Shown in pieces: positions 37,204 to 45,598 of a stretch of 64,000 nt of DNA. Origin of the DNA: JALZMG01 sp963844175 (lineage in GTDB: Bacteria > Actinomycetota > Acidimicrobiia > Acidimicrobiales > Ilumatobacteraceae); the NCBI GenBank assembly GCA_963844175.1, contig CAWJNE010000010.1:1-64000 (forward strand), given 5' to 3'. The notes under the pieces are model-generated. The model ran no database searches and had not been told where the DNA came from. It worked only from the letters and a program-made list of their open reading frames with translations. The number at the start of each line of letters is the position of its first letter. The first letter of the stretch is position 1. A program made the position numbers and the translations under genes.

Positions 37204-37797
37204 GTGGGCGCCTACTTCGACTGGTGGGACGGACGGGAGCGGCGGGCACTGCTCCTCGACGGTGAGCGCCTGACCGTCGGCAGCGCACCCGAGAACGACG
37301 TCGTGATCGGCGACTCGTCGGTGTCGCGCGTCCATGCGCTCCTCCACCGCCTCAACGGCCGGTGGTTCATCGAGGACTGCGGTTCACGCAACGGCACCGC
37401 GGTGAACGGTCAGCAACTGACGTCGATGCGCCCGCTGCGAGCGGCGGACGAGGTACGGCTCGGTCGGGCTCGGCTGACGTTCTGTGGGCAGGTGACCACC
37501 AGCGGGACCCCTACCGACGCAGTCGTCGAGCGGCCGCCGGTGACGGCCCGCGAGCACGACGTCTTGGTCGCGCTGTGCCGACCGCTGGCCAGCGGCGACG
37601 TCTTCACCGAGCCGGCCACCGTGCGCGAGATCGCGGCTGATCTGACGGTCTCGGAGAACGCCATCAAGCTGCACCTCGGCAACCTCTCGGCCAAGTTCGG
37701 CATCGACGGAGCCGCACGTCGACGTTCTCGCCTCGCCAACGCCGCGCTGGACGCTGGCGTCGTCACGCTCGCCGACCTCAGGGTACGCGGTGAGTAG
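37204..37797 (+). CDS. FHA-HTH protein
   Basis: 197 aa. The FHA domain (residues ~20-92) has the conserved SRVHALLHRL and SRNGTAVNG loops that bind phosphothreonine. The C-terminal half contains a winged or LuxR-like HTH (VREIAADLTVSENAIKLHLGNLSAKFGI). AGGAAGG precedes the GTG start. The 3' end overlaps the kinase gene by 8 nt. A phospho-dependent transcription factor controlled by the next gene's kinase domain is the natural reading, but it is inferred. Confidence 0.85.
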   Translation: MGAYFDWWDGRERRALLLDGERLTVGSAPENDVVIGDSSVSRVHALLHRLNGRWFIEDCGSRNGTAVNGQQLTSMRPLRAADEVRLGRARLTFCGQVTTSGTPTDAVVERPPVTAREHDVLVALCRPLASGDVFTEPATVREIAADLTVSENAIKLHLGNLSAKFGIDGAARRRSRLANAALDAGVVTLADLRVRGE

Positions 37798-39448
37798 GGC
37801 GCGCGTCGCCGAGCGCTACGAGCCGCTTGAGGTCATCGGACGCGGCGGTGAGGCCACCGTGTTCAAGGCCGTCGACACACGCCACGATCGGCTCGTCGCG
37901 CTGAAGGTGCGCATCGTTCCGTCCGCGGGCGCGTCGGAGGAGTTGCTGAAGGAGGCACGCGCGCTGCTGTCTCTGCCGCCCCACCGCGGACTTGCCCACG
38001 CACGAGTCGACCTCTTCGACGACGGCCGCCACGTGCTGGTGCTCGACTGGGTGGAGGGCATCGACCTCGCCCGGCTGCTCAGCGACGAAGGCCGGCCCGG
38101 CCTCCCGGTGTCGAGTGTTCTGCGATGGGTCGCCCAGGTGGCGGAGGCGTTGACGATGCTGCACCAGCACGGGATCGTCCACGGCGACGTCAAGCCGGCC
38201 AATCTCATCGTCGACCGCGACGGTCAGGTCGTCCTCGTCGACCTCGGGTCGTCGTCGGCACCGATGACGGCCTCCCCACCGCGTGGAGGCACGACTGGGT
38301 TTCGGGCTCCTGAGGTCGCCGGCGGCGCGCCGGCAGATCGGGCGAGCGACATCTTCAGCCTCGCGTCGACCACCTTCTCCCTGCTCACGGGGTCGCCGCC
38401 CGGCGGCGCGCTGCCCGTCTGGGATGGCATCTCGACGCGCGTCGCCGGTTCGCTCGAGGCCGCCCTCCGCGCCGGACTGGCCATCGATCCGGCCCGTCGT
38501 CCCGCCACGCCGGGTGAATTCGTTGAGCGACTACGGGCCGGCTGGGACGACCGCACCCCGACGGGGGTCGGCACGGTGCTGCTCACCGACATCGTGGGCT
38601 CATCAGCGCTGTGGGAGCGGGCTCCGGAGCGTGTCCCGGCCCTCTTGGCCGAGATGCAGCTGGTCATCGACCGCAGTGTCGAGGACCTGGGCGGGCGGCG
38701 CATCGGGGCGACGGTCGAGGGTGACGCGACCATGTCTTCGTTCGCCAACGCGATCGATGCGGTGCGCGCCGCGATTGCGCTGCAGCGAGAGCTGGCAGAG
38801 CGTTCCTTGGCGCTGCGAGTGCGCACCGGACTGTCGACCGGCGAGCTGATCGAGCTCGACGGCGACGTTCTCGGACCGACCGTCAACCGAGCCGCCCGGG
38901 TCCGCGAGTTCGCCCGCGCCGGGGAGATCCTCCTCTCGGCATCGACCGCCACGGTGGTCCGTGCCGCGCCGCCACCGGGCGTGGAGTTGCGCGCACTCGG
39001 CCCGCATGCACTGCGCGGACTCGACACCACCGACGAGCTCGTCGCGGTCGTCGCCGACGGTGTGACCGCACCGCCCGACCCGCAGCGCAGCCCGTACCCG
39101 GGCCTGGCTCCGTTCCGGAGCGACGACGCCGACTTGTTCTTTGGTCGAGAGGAGGTCGTCGCCCGATGCGCAGAGTTGCTGCGCGCCGATCAGTTCGTCG
39201 CGATCGTGGGTGCATCTGGCAGCGGCAAGACCTCTGTGGCCTTGGCGGGGCTGGCACCGCAATTCACCGACGTGGTCGTCGTGCGCCCGGGCGAGGACCC
39301 GGAGCGGGCGTTGCAGAATGCCGTCGTCCCGCGCGAGCGGATTCCGTGCTCATCGTCGACCAGCTGGAGGAGCTGGTCACGCTGTGCCCCGATCCGGCGA
39401 ACCGGGCGGCGTTCGTCGATCGCATCCTCGCCCACCCCGGCCCGTTGA
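37790..39448 (+). CDS. Ser/Thr kinase + class III cyclase + STAND P-loop (N-terminal part)
   Basis: 552 aa as read. Kinase domain ~12-260: IGRGGEATVFKAVD, VALKVRI (Lys), HGDVKPANLIV (catalytic Asp), VDLGSSS in place of DFG. Class III cyclase ~262-415: LLTDIVGSS and EGDATMSSF supply metal Asp residues, GPTVNRAARV the Asn/Arg pair. Then SPYPGLAPFRSDDADLFFGRE and Walker A GASGSGKTS of the nSTAND1 family. The frame degenerates after VVPRERIP (39340), where one missing base separates it from the following frame. The product probably continues to 42627. Confidence 0.85.
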   Translation: MSRARVAERYEPLEVIGRGGEATVFKAVDTRHDRLVALKVRIVPSAGASEELLKEARALLSLPPHRGLAHARVDLFDDGRHVLVLDWVEGIDLARLLSDEGRPGLPVSSVLRWVAQVAEALTMLHQHGIVHGDVKPANLIVDRDGQVVLVDLGSSSAPMTASPPRGGTTGFRAPEVAGGAPADRASDIFSLASTTFSLLTGSPPGGALPVWDGISTRVAGSLEAALRAGLAIDPARRPATPGEFVERLRAGWDDRTPTGVGTVLLTDIVGSSALWERAPERVPALLAEMQLVIDRSVEDLGGRRIGATVEGDATMSSFANAIDAVRAAIALQRELAERSLALRVRTGLSTGELIELDGDVLGPTVNRAARVREFARAGEILLSASTATVVRAAPPPGVELRALGPHALRGLDTTDELVAVVADGVTAPPDPQRSPYPGLAPFRSDDADLFFGREEVVARCAELLRADQFVAIVGASGSGKTSVALAGLAPQFTDVVVVRPGEDPERALQNAVVPRERIPCSSSTSWRSWSRCAPIRRTGRRSSIASSPTPAR

Positions 39449-42400
39449 TCGTCACGGTGCGGGCCGATCTCTACGGCGAGTTCGGCATCTACGACGAGCT
39501 CGCCCGGCGGCTCGGGTCCAGCCAGATACTGCTCGGCCCCCTTTCCGAGCACGACCTGTTGCGTGCCGTCGGCCAGCCGGCGGTGGCGTGCGGTCTGCTC
39601 GTCGAGGACGGGCTGGCCGAGCTGATCGCCGTCGAGCTGGGTGATGGTCCAGGCTCACTGCCACTGCTCGGGCACGCGTTGCGGGAGGCGTGGCTCCGTC
39701 GAGATGGCCGTGTGATCACGGTGGCCGGCTACCGCGACTCCGGCGGTGTTCGGTCGGCGATCGCGGCGACCGCCGACCGGGCGCTCGACGCGCTCGACGA
39801 GGACGCTCAGCTCGTCGCCCGGCAGATCCTGCTGCGGATGATCGAGCTGCGCACCGACGGCGAGGACGTTCGTCGTTGGGCCACACGGCGTGAGGTCGCC
39901 GAGGTGGATCCCGAACAGGGCCCGGACGTCGTGTCGGCGCTCGCCGATTCGCGTCTGCTCGTCGTCGACGGAGATCGGATCACGGTCGTGCACGAAGCGG
40001 TGATGCGCGCCTGGCCTCGACTCGCCGGCTGGATCGCCGCCGAACGCACCGATCTCCTCGCCCGCCAGGAGGTGCGCTGGGCGGCGCAGCGATGGATCGC
40101 GGGCGGGCGCACCGAGGGTGACCTCTACCGCGGGCTGCGACTCGATGCTGCCGTCGAGCTGGCGGCGCGCGCCGGCCTTTCCGCCGATGAGGCCGAGTTT
40201 GTCGGGGCAGGACGCCGGCTCCGGGACCGCGAGGACACCGATGCTCGCCGCCGGAGTCGACGGCTCCGGGTGCTCGCCGGGGTGTCGTCGGTGTTCGCCA
40301 TCGTCGCTCTCGCCGTCGGCGCGATCGCCCTGTTGCAGCGCAACGAGGCCCAGCGGGCGCAGACCGCGGCGGATGTCGCCGCGCTCGACGCCGCCGAGTC
40401 GGCGCGTCAAGCGGACGAGGCCGCCGGAGCGGCGAACGAGGAGCGACAGCGGGCGGAGTCGAGCGAGCAGGACGCGCTCCTGGAAACGTTGGTCAATCGG
40501 TCGCTGGCGCTGCGGTCGACGAACAGGAGCGTCGCCGCGCTCCTCGCCGTCGAAGCGTTCCGGCGCCAACCGGGTCCGGAGGCGTGGTCGGCGTTGCTCG
40601 GCACGATCACTGCGGCGGGGAACTTCACCGGCTACGACTACCTCCCAGCGGAGTTCACACTCAACGGGGCGGCCATCCCAGGGACCTCGACGGCCGTCGT
40701 CGCCCTCGACGGACGGGACCTCCAGGTCTTCGATCTGGAGACCAGCACGCTTGAGCCACGCTTCGCCGCAGCCGACGACGACGCGGGGAACTACTCCGTC
40801 CTTCGGGTCAGTGCGGATGGGCGCTTCGTCGCCCAGTTCGTCGCAACGGCCTCACCGCCACGGGCGTGTGGCGACCTGGCGGTGCTGGCTGAGACCGACG
40901 ACCGCGGGTGCGGAGCGCTCTCCGTCTACGAGATCGCCACCGGCGCGCGCGTGCTGGGTCCGGTGATCCCACCGTTCGGCCTCGGTGACGTCGCCATCAG
41001 CAGCGACGGAGCGTTGGTCGCAGTCGTCGGCGGCTCGGACGGAGACCTCGCCCTCTACCGCACCGCCGACGGCGAGTTGCTCGGCACCCTCGCCGGGCTT
41101 CCTCGACCCGATGGTGTGACGATCACTCGCGACACCGCGGCCGCAGCCTTCGCCGCCGACGATCGTCTGTACGTCGGTTCGATGGCTGGTCCGGTTCGGA
41201 TTCTCGCACCGGGCACGGTGCAGGTGACCGGCACGCTCGAGGCCCCGCGCATGTCGTCGCACAACCACGTCCTCACGACGGGCGACGGGCGGCTCGTCGC
41301 CGCAGGGGACGAGGCCATCGTGGTCTTCGACACCACGACTGCGGCGAAGCTCTGGACGGTCGACCTGCGCGAGGGAATCCACCCTGAGCCGTGCCCGTCG
41401 CTCGCCGTGGCGCCGACCGCCGAGCGGCTCTACTGCGGCAACCACTTCGGTGTGATCGAAGAGCGCGACCTCGCCACCGGCCAGCGCACGGGCGTGACAC
41501 TGGATCCGCAGCTCGGGAGCGTCGGTGACCTCGTGACGACCTCCGACGGGACCTCGTTGATCGCCTTCGGCGCCGGCGCACCGGTCGTCTCGCAGTGGCG
41601 GCTCGACGGTTACGGGCCCGCGACGCGACTCGTGGCACAGGACCATGTGGCCTTCGACGGCTACGACCCATCAGGCGAGATGCTGATCGTGGGGCGCCGA
41701 GACGGGTCCACCGTGACGGGCGAGCAGTTCAGCGACCTCGCGGTCTGGGACCCTGACGCCGACATGCTGATCGATCCGCTCGACACGTTCCAGGGAGGCT
41801 GGGCCGGCGTCGGGCGGATGGCAGGCCTGTTCGCCGATGGCACGCAGGGCGTGTACGACGTCACGACTCGAACGGCCTTCAGCGCCGAGCGCGACGACGG
41901 CCTCGGGTTCGGACTCTCCGCGGCGGGCACACGTCTCTACGTGTGGTACCCCGCCGCCGACGACGGCGCCGAGATCTGGGCCTTCGACGCTCGACCAGCC
42001 GGTGGCGCGGCGGGCGAGCGCATCGGCCCGGCGATCGGCGTGCCGGGGAACGTGCAGGGGGTCACGGCGACCGCCGGAGGCGAGCACGTCGTGGTCAACA
42101 CGTTCGATGACCGAGGCTCCGTGACCAACGTGTACGACGGTGAGACGGGTGATCTCGCGGGCGGCCCGCTGATCGGCCCGCACACGACCAGCGTCAGCCC
42201 GAACGGCGTGCTCGTCGCCGCCCAGGCCGGCGACATCACCGAGTACGACCTCGAGACGCTCGAACCGATCGCCAAGTTCCCCGGCGCGCGCGGCGATGTC
42301 AACTCCCTGCAGTTCAGCCGCGACGGCGACGTGCTGCTGGCCACCTCGAACGACCAGACGGTCTCGATCTACGACGTCGCCAGCCACACGCGACTGGGCG

Positions 42401-42627
42401 ATCCGATCCCGATCAACACCCCGCTGATCATCCCTGGCTGGCTTCGACCCGACGGGCTGGCCGTCGCCATGACCGTGCGAGAGGGCGTGGCGATCTTGGA
42501 TCTGGAGCCGGCTCGGTTGGCCGAGGCAGCATGTCGGCTGGCCGGGCGCAACCTGACGGAGACGGAGTGGGCGACCTACCTGGGCGAGTTCGGCGAACCC
42601 CGTCGGACGTGCCCCGAGCACGACTAG
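39346..42627 (+). CDS. STAND ATPase - TM - beta-propeller (C-terminal continuation)
   Basis: About 1090 aa. It begins with Walker B VLIVDQLEEL, continues through the STAND helical region (VHEAVMRAWPRLAGWI), one transmembrane helix (VLAGVSSVFAIVALAVGAIALL near 40270-40335), a coiled coil (…AARQADEAAGAANEE-type) and a ~700-residue WD40-like propeller (…GDVAISSDGALVAVVGGSDGDLALY…, LQFSRDGDVLLATSNDQTVSIYD). GTG 39346 is the first plausible start but cuts off Walker A, so it is best seen as the second half of a ~1610-aa fusion. Stop TAG at 42627. Confidence 0.82.
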   Translation: MLIVDQLEELVTLCPDPANRAAFVDRILAHPGPLIVTVRADLYGEFGIYDELARRLGSSQILLGPLSEHDLLRAVGQPAVACGLLVEDGLAELIAVELGDGPGSLPLLGHALREAWLRRDGRVITVAGYRDSGGVRSAIAATADRALDALDEDAQLVARQILLRMIELRTDGEDVRRWATRREVAEVDPEQGPDVVSALADSRLLVVDGDRITVVHEAVMRAWPRLAGWIAAERTDLLARQEVRWAAQRWIAGGRTEGDLYRGLRLDAAVELAARAGLSADEAEFVGAGRRLRDREDTDARRRSRRLRVLAGVSSVFAIVALAVGAIALLQRNEAQRAQTAADVAALDAAESARQADEAAGAANEERQRAESSEQDALLETLVNRSLALRSTNRSVAALLAVEAFRRQPGPEAWSALLGTITAAGNFTGYDYLPAEFTLNGAAIPGTSTAVVALDGRDLQVFDLETSTLEPRFAAADDDAGNYSVLRVSADGRFVAQFVATASPPRACGDLAVLAETDDRGCGALSVYEIATGARVLGPVIPPFGLGDVAISSDGALVAVVGGSDGDLALYRTADGELLGTLAGLPRPDGVTITRDTAAAAFAADDRLYVGSMAGPVRILAPGTVQVTGTLEAPRMSSHNHVLTTGDGRLVAAGDEAIVVFDTTTAAKLWTVDLREGIHPEPCPSLAVAPTAERLYCGNHFGVIEERDLATGQRTGVTLDPQLGSVGDLVTTSDGTSLIAFGAGAPVVSQWRLDGYGPATRLVAQDHVAFDGYDPSGEMLIVGRRDGSTVTGEQFSDLAVWDPDADMLIDPLDTFQGGWAGVGRMAGLFADGTQGVYDVTTRTAFSAERDDGLGFGLSAAGTRLYVWYPAADDGAEIWAFDARPAGGAAGERIGPAIGVPGNVQGVTATAGGEHVVVNTFDDRGSVTNVYDGETGDLAGGPLIGPHTTSVSPNGVLVAAQAGDITEYDLETLEPIAKFPGARGDVNSLQFSRDGDVLLATSNDQTVSIYDVASHTRLGDPIPINTPLIIPGWLRPDGLAVAMTVREGVAILDLEPARLAEAACRLAGRNLTETEWATYLGEFGEPRRTCPEHD

Positions 42628-42671
42628 GAGGCTGGCGCGGCGCTCAGGCCGGGAGTCCTGGACGAGGTCCT

Positions 42672-43589
42672 CTAGACCGCACGCTCGGCCGTCGACCGGG
42701 TCTCGAGCACCATGGCCGCGTCGGGGATCACCTCGGGCCCGTGTCGGGTGGCGAACCAGCAACCGCTGATCACCAACACGAAGCCACCGGCCGTGGCCAG
42801 CGTCACCTGCTCGCCGAGCACGACGGCTCCGACGGCGACGGCGACGGCCGGGTTGATGAAGGTGATCAGCGTGGCGCGGGCCGGGCCGACGGCAGCGAGC
42901 AGGCGGAAGAAGACCACGAAGGCGATCGCCGTGCAGAACACGGCCAGCGCCGGCGATGGCCGCCCACGCTTCGACCGGTGGCGAGTCAACTGGACGGGTG
43001 ACCCAGGCGATCGGCGTGTAGACGACGGCGACGGCGGCGAGCGACACGGCAACCACCCCGACGTCGGGCACGTCGGCCAGGCGGCGCGTGGCGATGAACG
43101 GTGCGGTGGCGTAGCCGACGCAGACGAGGAGAACCTCGACGATGCTCCACCACGGCGCCTCCCCGCCGAGCTCGGTCGACACCAGCAGGGCCACGCCGCC
43201 GAGCCCGAGGCCGATGCCGAGCAGGCGGATCGGCCGCAGCGCGTCACGATCCCCGAGCAGGAAGGCGACGACGGCGCCGACGATCGGCACGCAGGCGATC
43301 AGCAGCCCGTCAGGCCGGATGGGAGGTGCCGCTCAGCGTCGGTGAGCAGGAACCAGGGGATCGCCATCTCCAAGGCGGCGAAGGCCAGGAGCGGGCGCCA
43401 CCGTGACAACGCCGGCCGGATGGCGTCGGCCCGATGGGCGAACCACAGCAGTGGAAGGGCGGCCAACGCCGTTCGGCCGAACACCACCACCGGCGGAGCC
43501 ACGTGCTCGACGGCGACTTTGATGAACAGGTACGGGACACCCCAGATGACCCCCATCGCGGCGAACAGCGCCCAACTGCGCCTCGTCAC
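42672..43589 (-). pseudogene. EamA/DMT-family transporter, two compensating 1-nt shifts
   Basis: Ten-helix drug/metabolite transporter read in three segments: MTRRSWALFAAMGVIWGVPYLFIKVA… to HLPSGLTG, then LLIACVPIVGAVVAFLLGDR… to VEAWAAIAGA, then LAVFCTAIAFVVFFRLL… to the TAG at 42672. A missing base near 43305 and an extra base near 42945 restore the original frame. The repaired product (~305 aa) has normal EamA length. Either recent decay or sequence error. Confidence 0.85.
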
Positions 43590-43717
43590 CGACGGGCCGG
43601 CTCTGGTGCCAGATCGCTGCGCCGCCCGCCCACTCGCCCCTTCCTACCGCCGAACGCAGAGCGGGCGATCCAGGTTTGAGCGCAGCCGGCCGCGACGACG
43701 GTCCGAGCTTCGACGGG

Positions 43718-43784
43718 ACGTTCCACCGGAGCGCGGGCCAGGGCCGACCGAGGCGACCGGCGTGTCCGCCGATCGGTGGAACGT
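43718..43784. repeat. Inverted repeat between EamA and nitronate monooxygenase genes
   Basis: ACGTTCCACCG (43718-43728) and its exact complement (43774-43784) with 45 nt between. A second pair, CCGGAGCG / CGCTCCGG (43726-43733, 43785-43792), overlaps it, so two alternative hairpins are possible. It lies just before the stop of the nitronate gene in a 206-bp spacer. Confidence 0.6.
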
Positions 43785-43795
43785 CGCTCCGGCGG

Positions 43796-44866
43796 TCAGG
43801 TCAGGCGTTCGAGTGCTTCGGCGGCGAGGAGGCGGGTGAGCTCGCCGGCCGATCGCTCGACGGCGAGCCCCGCGGCCTGTCCCGACCACAGCGCGGTGAA
43901 CGCCGTGTCGCCGTCCGGCTCGGCGACCCCCCGGAGCGGGAGCACCGCTCCGGCTGCCCGCGGGAAATCAGGCGCCGCCGCCGACAGCGGGCCGACCTCG
44001 TCGACCAGCCGGGTCACGATGCTGCGGGCAGGGCGACCGGTGAAGACGTTGGTGATCGCGGTCTCGAGTGGCGCCGGGCTGCGCAGCGCCGCCCGGTGCA
44101 GCGCGCTGATCGTGGCCTCGGGGCACAACAGGTAGCCGGTGCCGATCTGGACGCCACTGGCACCGAGCACGAAGGCAGCAGCAACCCCGCGGCTGTCGGC
44201 GATGCCGCCGGCTGCGATCACCGGCACGCCGACGGCGTCGACCACCTGCGGAACCAGCGCCATCGTGCCGACCTGGCGCTCGACCGCCGAGCCCAAGAAC
44301 ATGCCGCGGTGCCCGCCCGCCTCAGCGCCCTGGGCGATGACGGCGTCGCAGCCGTGCGCCGCCAGCCACTCGGCCTCGGGCACCGTCGTCGCCGAAGCGA
44401 TCACTCGGGCGCCGGTCGCTCGCACCCGGTCGAGCAGATCATCCGGAGGCAGCCCGAAGTGGAAGCTGACCACTTCCGGACGCATCTCCTCGACGACGTC
44501 GCAGCGGCCCTCGTCGAACGGGATGATCGCCACCTCGTACTGGTCTGCGTCGGCGATGCCGAGCTCCGTGTAGTACGGCGCCAACACCTCGCGCCACGCC
44601 GCCTCCGACCTCCCGTCGACGGGGTGGTCGTCGTGACAGAAGAAGTTGACGTTGACCGGCCGGGATGTCATCTCCCGAAACGCAGCGAGCTCGGCGCGCA
44701 TCCCCTCGGCATCGAGGAGCGAGCACGGCAGCGACCCGAGACCGCCGGCCTCGCTGACCGCGGCTGCAAGGGCGGCGCCTTGCGCCCCGGCCATCGGCGC
44801 CTGGACGATCGGAACGTCGACGTCGAAGAGCTCCACGAGCCGACGGTCCGGCCATTTCGTCGCCAT
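43796..44866 (-). CDS. Nitronate monooxygenase (2-nitropropane dioxygenase family)
   Basis: 356 aa from ATG 44866. FMN barrel: VPIVQAPMAGAQGAALAAAVSEAGGLGS at the N-terminus, catalytic His in AQGAEAGGHRGMF, phosphate-binding IAAGGIADSRGVAAAFVLGASGVQIGT. The family oxidises alkyl nitronates using FMN. Neighbours give no further hint; it may detoxify propionate-3-nitronate. Confidence 0.92.
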   Translation of the reverse strand: MATKWPDRRLVELFDVDVPIVQAPMAGAQGAALAAAVSEAGGLGSLPCSLLDAEGMRAELAAFREMTSRPVNVNFFCHDDHPVDGRSEAAWREVLAPYYTELGIADADQYEVAIIPFDEGRCDVVEEMRPEVVSFHFGLPPDDLLDRVRATGARVIASATTVPEAEWLAAHGCDAVIAQGAEAGGHRGMFLGSAVERQVGTMALVPQVVDAVGVPVIAAGGIADSRGVAAAFVLGASGVQIGTGYLLCPEATISALHRAALRSPAPLETAITNVFTGRPARSIVTRLVDEVGPLSAAAPDFPRAAGAVLPLRGVAEPDGDTAFTALWSGQAAGLAVERSAGELTRLLAAEALERLT

Positions 44867-44949
44867 GGCGCCACTCTCGCGCCGCCGCCGGCGCTCGACC
44901 AGCCCCTGCGGTTGCGGAGCCGCAGGTACCAGGCTGGATGCCCGCAGGA

Positions 44950-45501
44950 CTAGTGCCCCGAGAGGATCGACTTGAACGTGGCGACGATCAGCGCGATCAA
45001 CAGGATGAGCAGGCCGAAGGCTGCCGACACCAAGCGCGTTCGATGGTTGGCTCGCTCGGCGAGGTAGCCGACAATGCCGATGATCAACGCCAGGACGAAG
45101 GGCACCACCCGCTGACCGAGGACTGGCGGGAAGATCAGGACCGGCACGGTTGCGGCGGCAGCAACCGACCCGGCGCCGGCCAGTTGGGCCATCGCCTCCT
45201 TCAGGTCCTGTCCGCGCAGCCGTCCACCGAAGAACCCACGTGTGGCGACGTGGAAGGCGAACCAGTGGGCCGCCGCCAGACCGATGGTGGTCCCCCACAC
45301 GATGGCCACGAGCTCGAGGCCAGCGGGACCCTGGATCGTCCCGGCCTCCCGCCCGGCCGGGAGCGCAGCCAGGGTGGCCAGCAGCACGACCGAGACGTAG
45401 AGCACCGTCGCCGTCGCTTCCCGAAGGATCCGCCCGCGCTCGGTCGACTCGAGATCGGCATCATCTGTTGCCGCTCCGGCGGCGCGCCCAGCGGAGCTCA
45501 C
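44950..45501 (-). CDS. Membrane protein with four to five helices (copy 1)
   Basis: 183 aa from GTG 45501 (VSSAGRAAG). Hydrophobic segments: TVLYVSVVLLATLAALPAG, GLELVAIVWGTTIGLAAAHWFAF, AGAGSVAAAATVPVLIF, VVPFVLALIIGIVGYLA and SAAFGLLILLIALIVATFKSIL. It ends SILSGH-stop. No family recognised. It is divergent from the HerA-like gene with ~100 bp between, and its last codons define the left edge of the duplicated unit. Confidence 0.75.
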   Translation of the reverse strand: MSSAGRAAGAATDDADLESTERGRILREATATVLYVSVVLLATLAALPAGREAGTIQGPAGLELVAIVWGTTIGLAAAHWFAFHVATRGFFGGRLRGQDLKEAMAQLAGAGSVAAAATVPVLIFPPVLGQRVVPFVLALIIGIVGYLAERANHRTRLVSAAFGLLILLIALIVATFKSILSGH

Positions 45502-45584
45502 GATCCGGTGCACGGTAGTTGGCGCCGGCGAGATGGTCGGGAAGCGCGGCGACCGGACCGGCCGACTCGACCTCGACCACCTCG

Positions 45585-45590
45585 TACGCT
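45585..45590 (+). promoter_or_regulatory. Candidate -10 box of the HerA-like gene
   Basis: TACGCT followed by 8 nt and ATG 45599. The same sequence recurs in copy 2 (ends 8 nt before ATG 49705). Confidence 0.4.
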
Positions 45591-45598
45591 TCCCGCCC

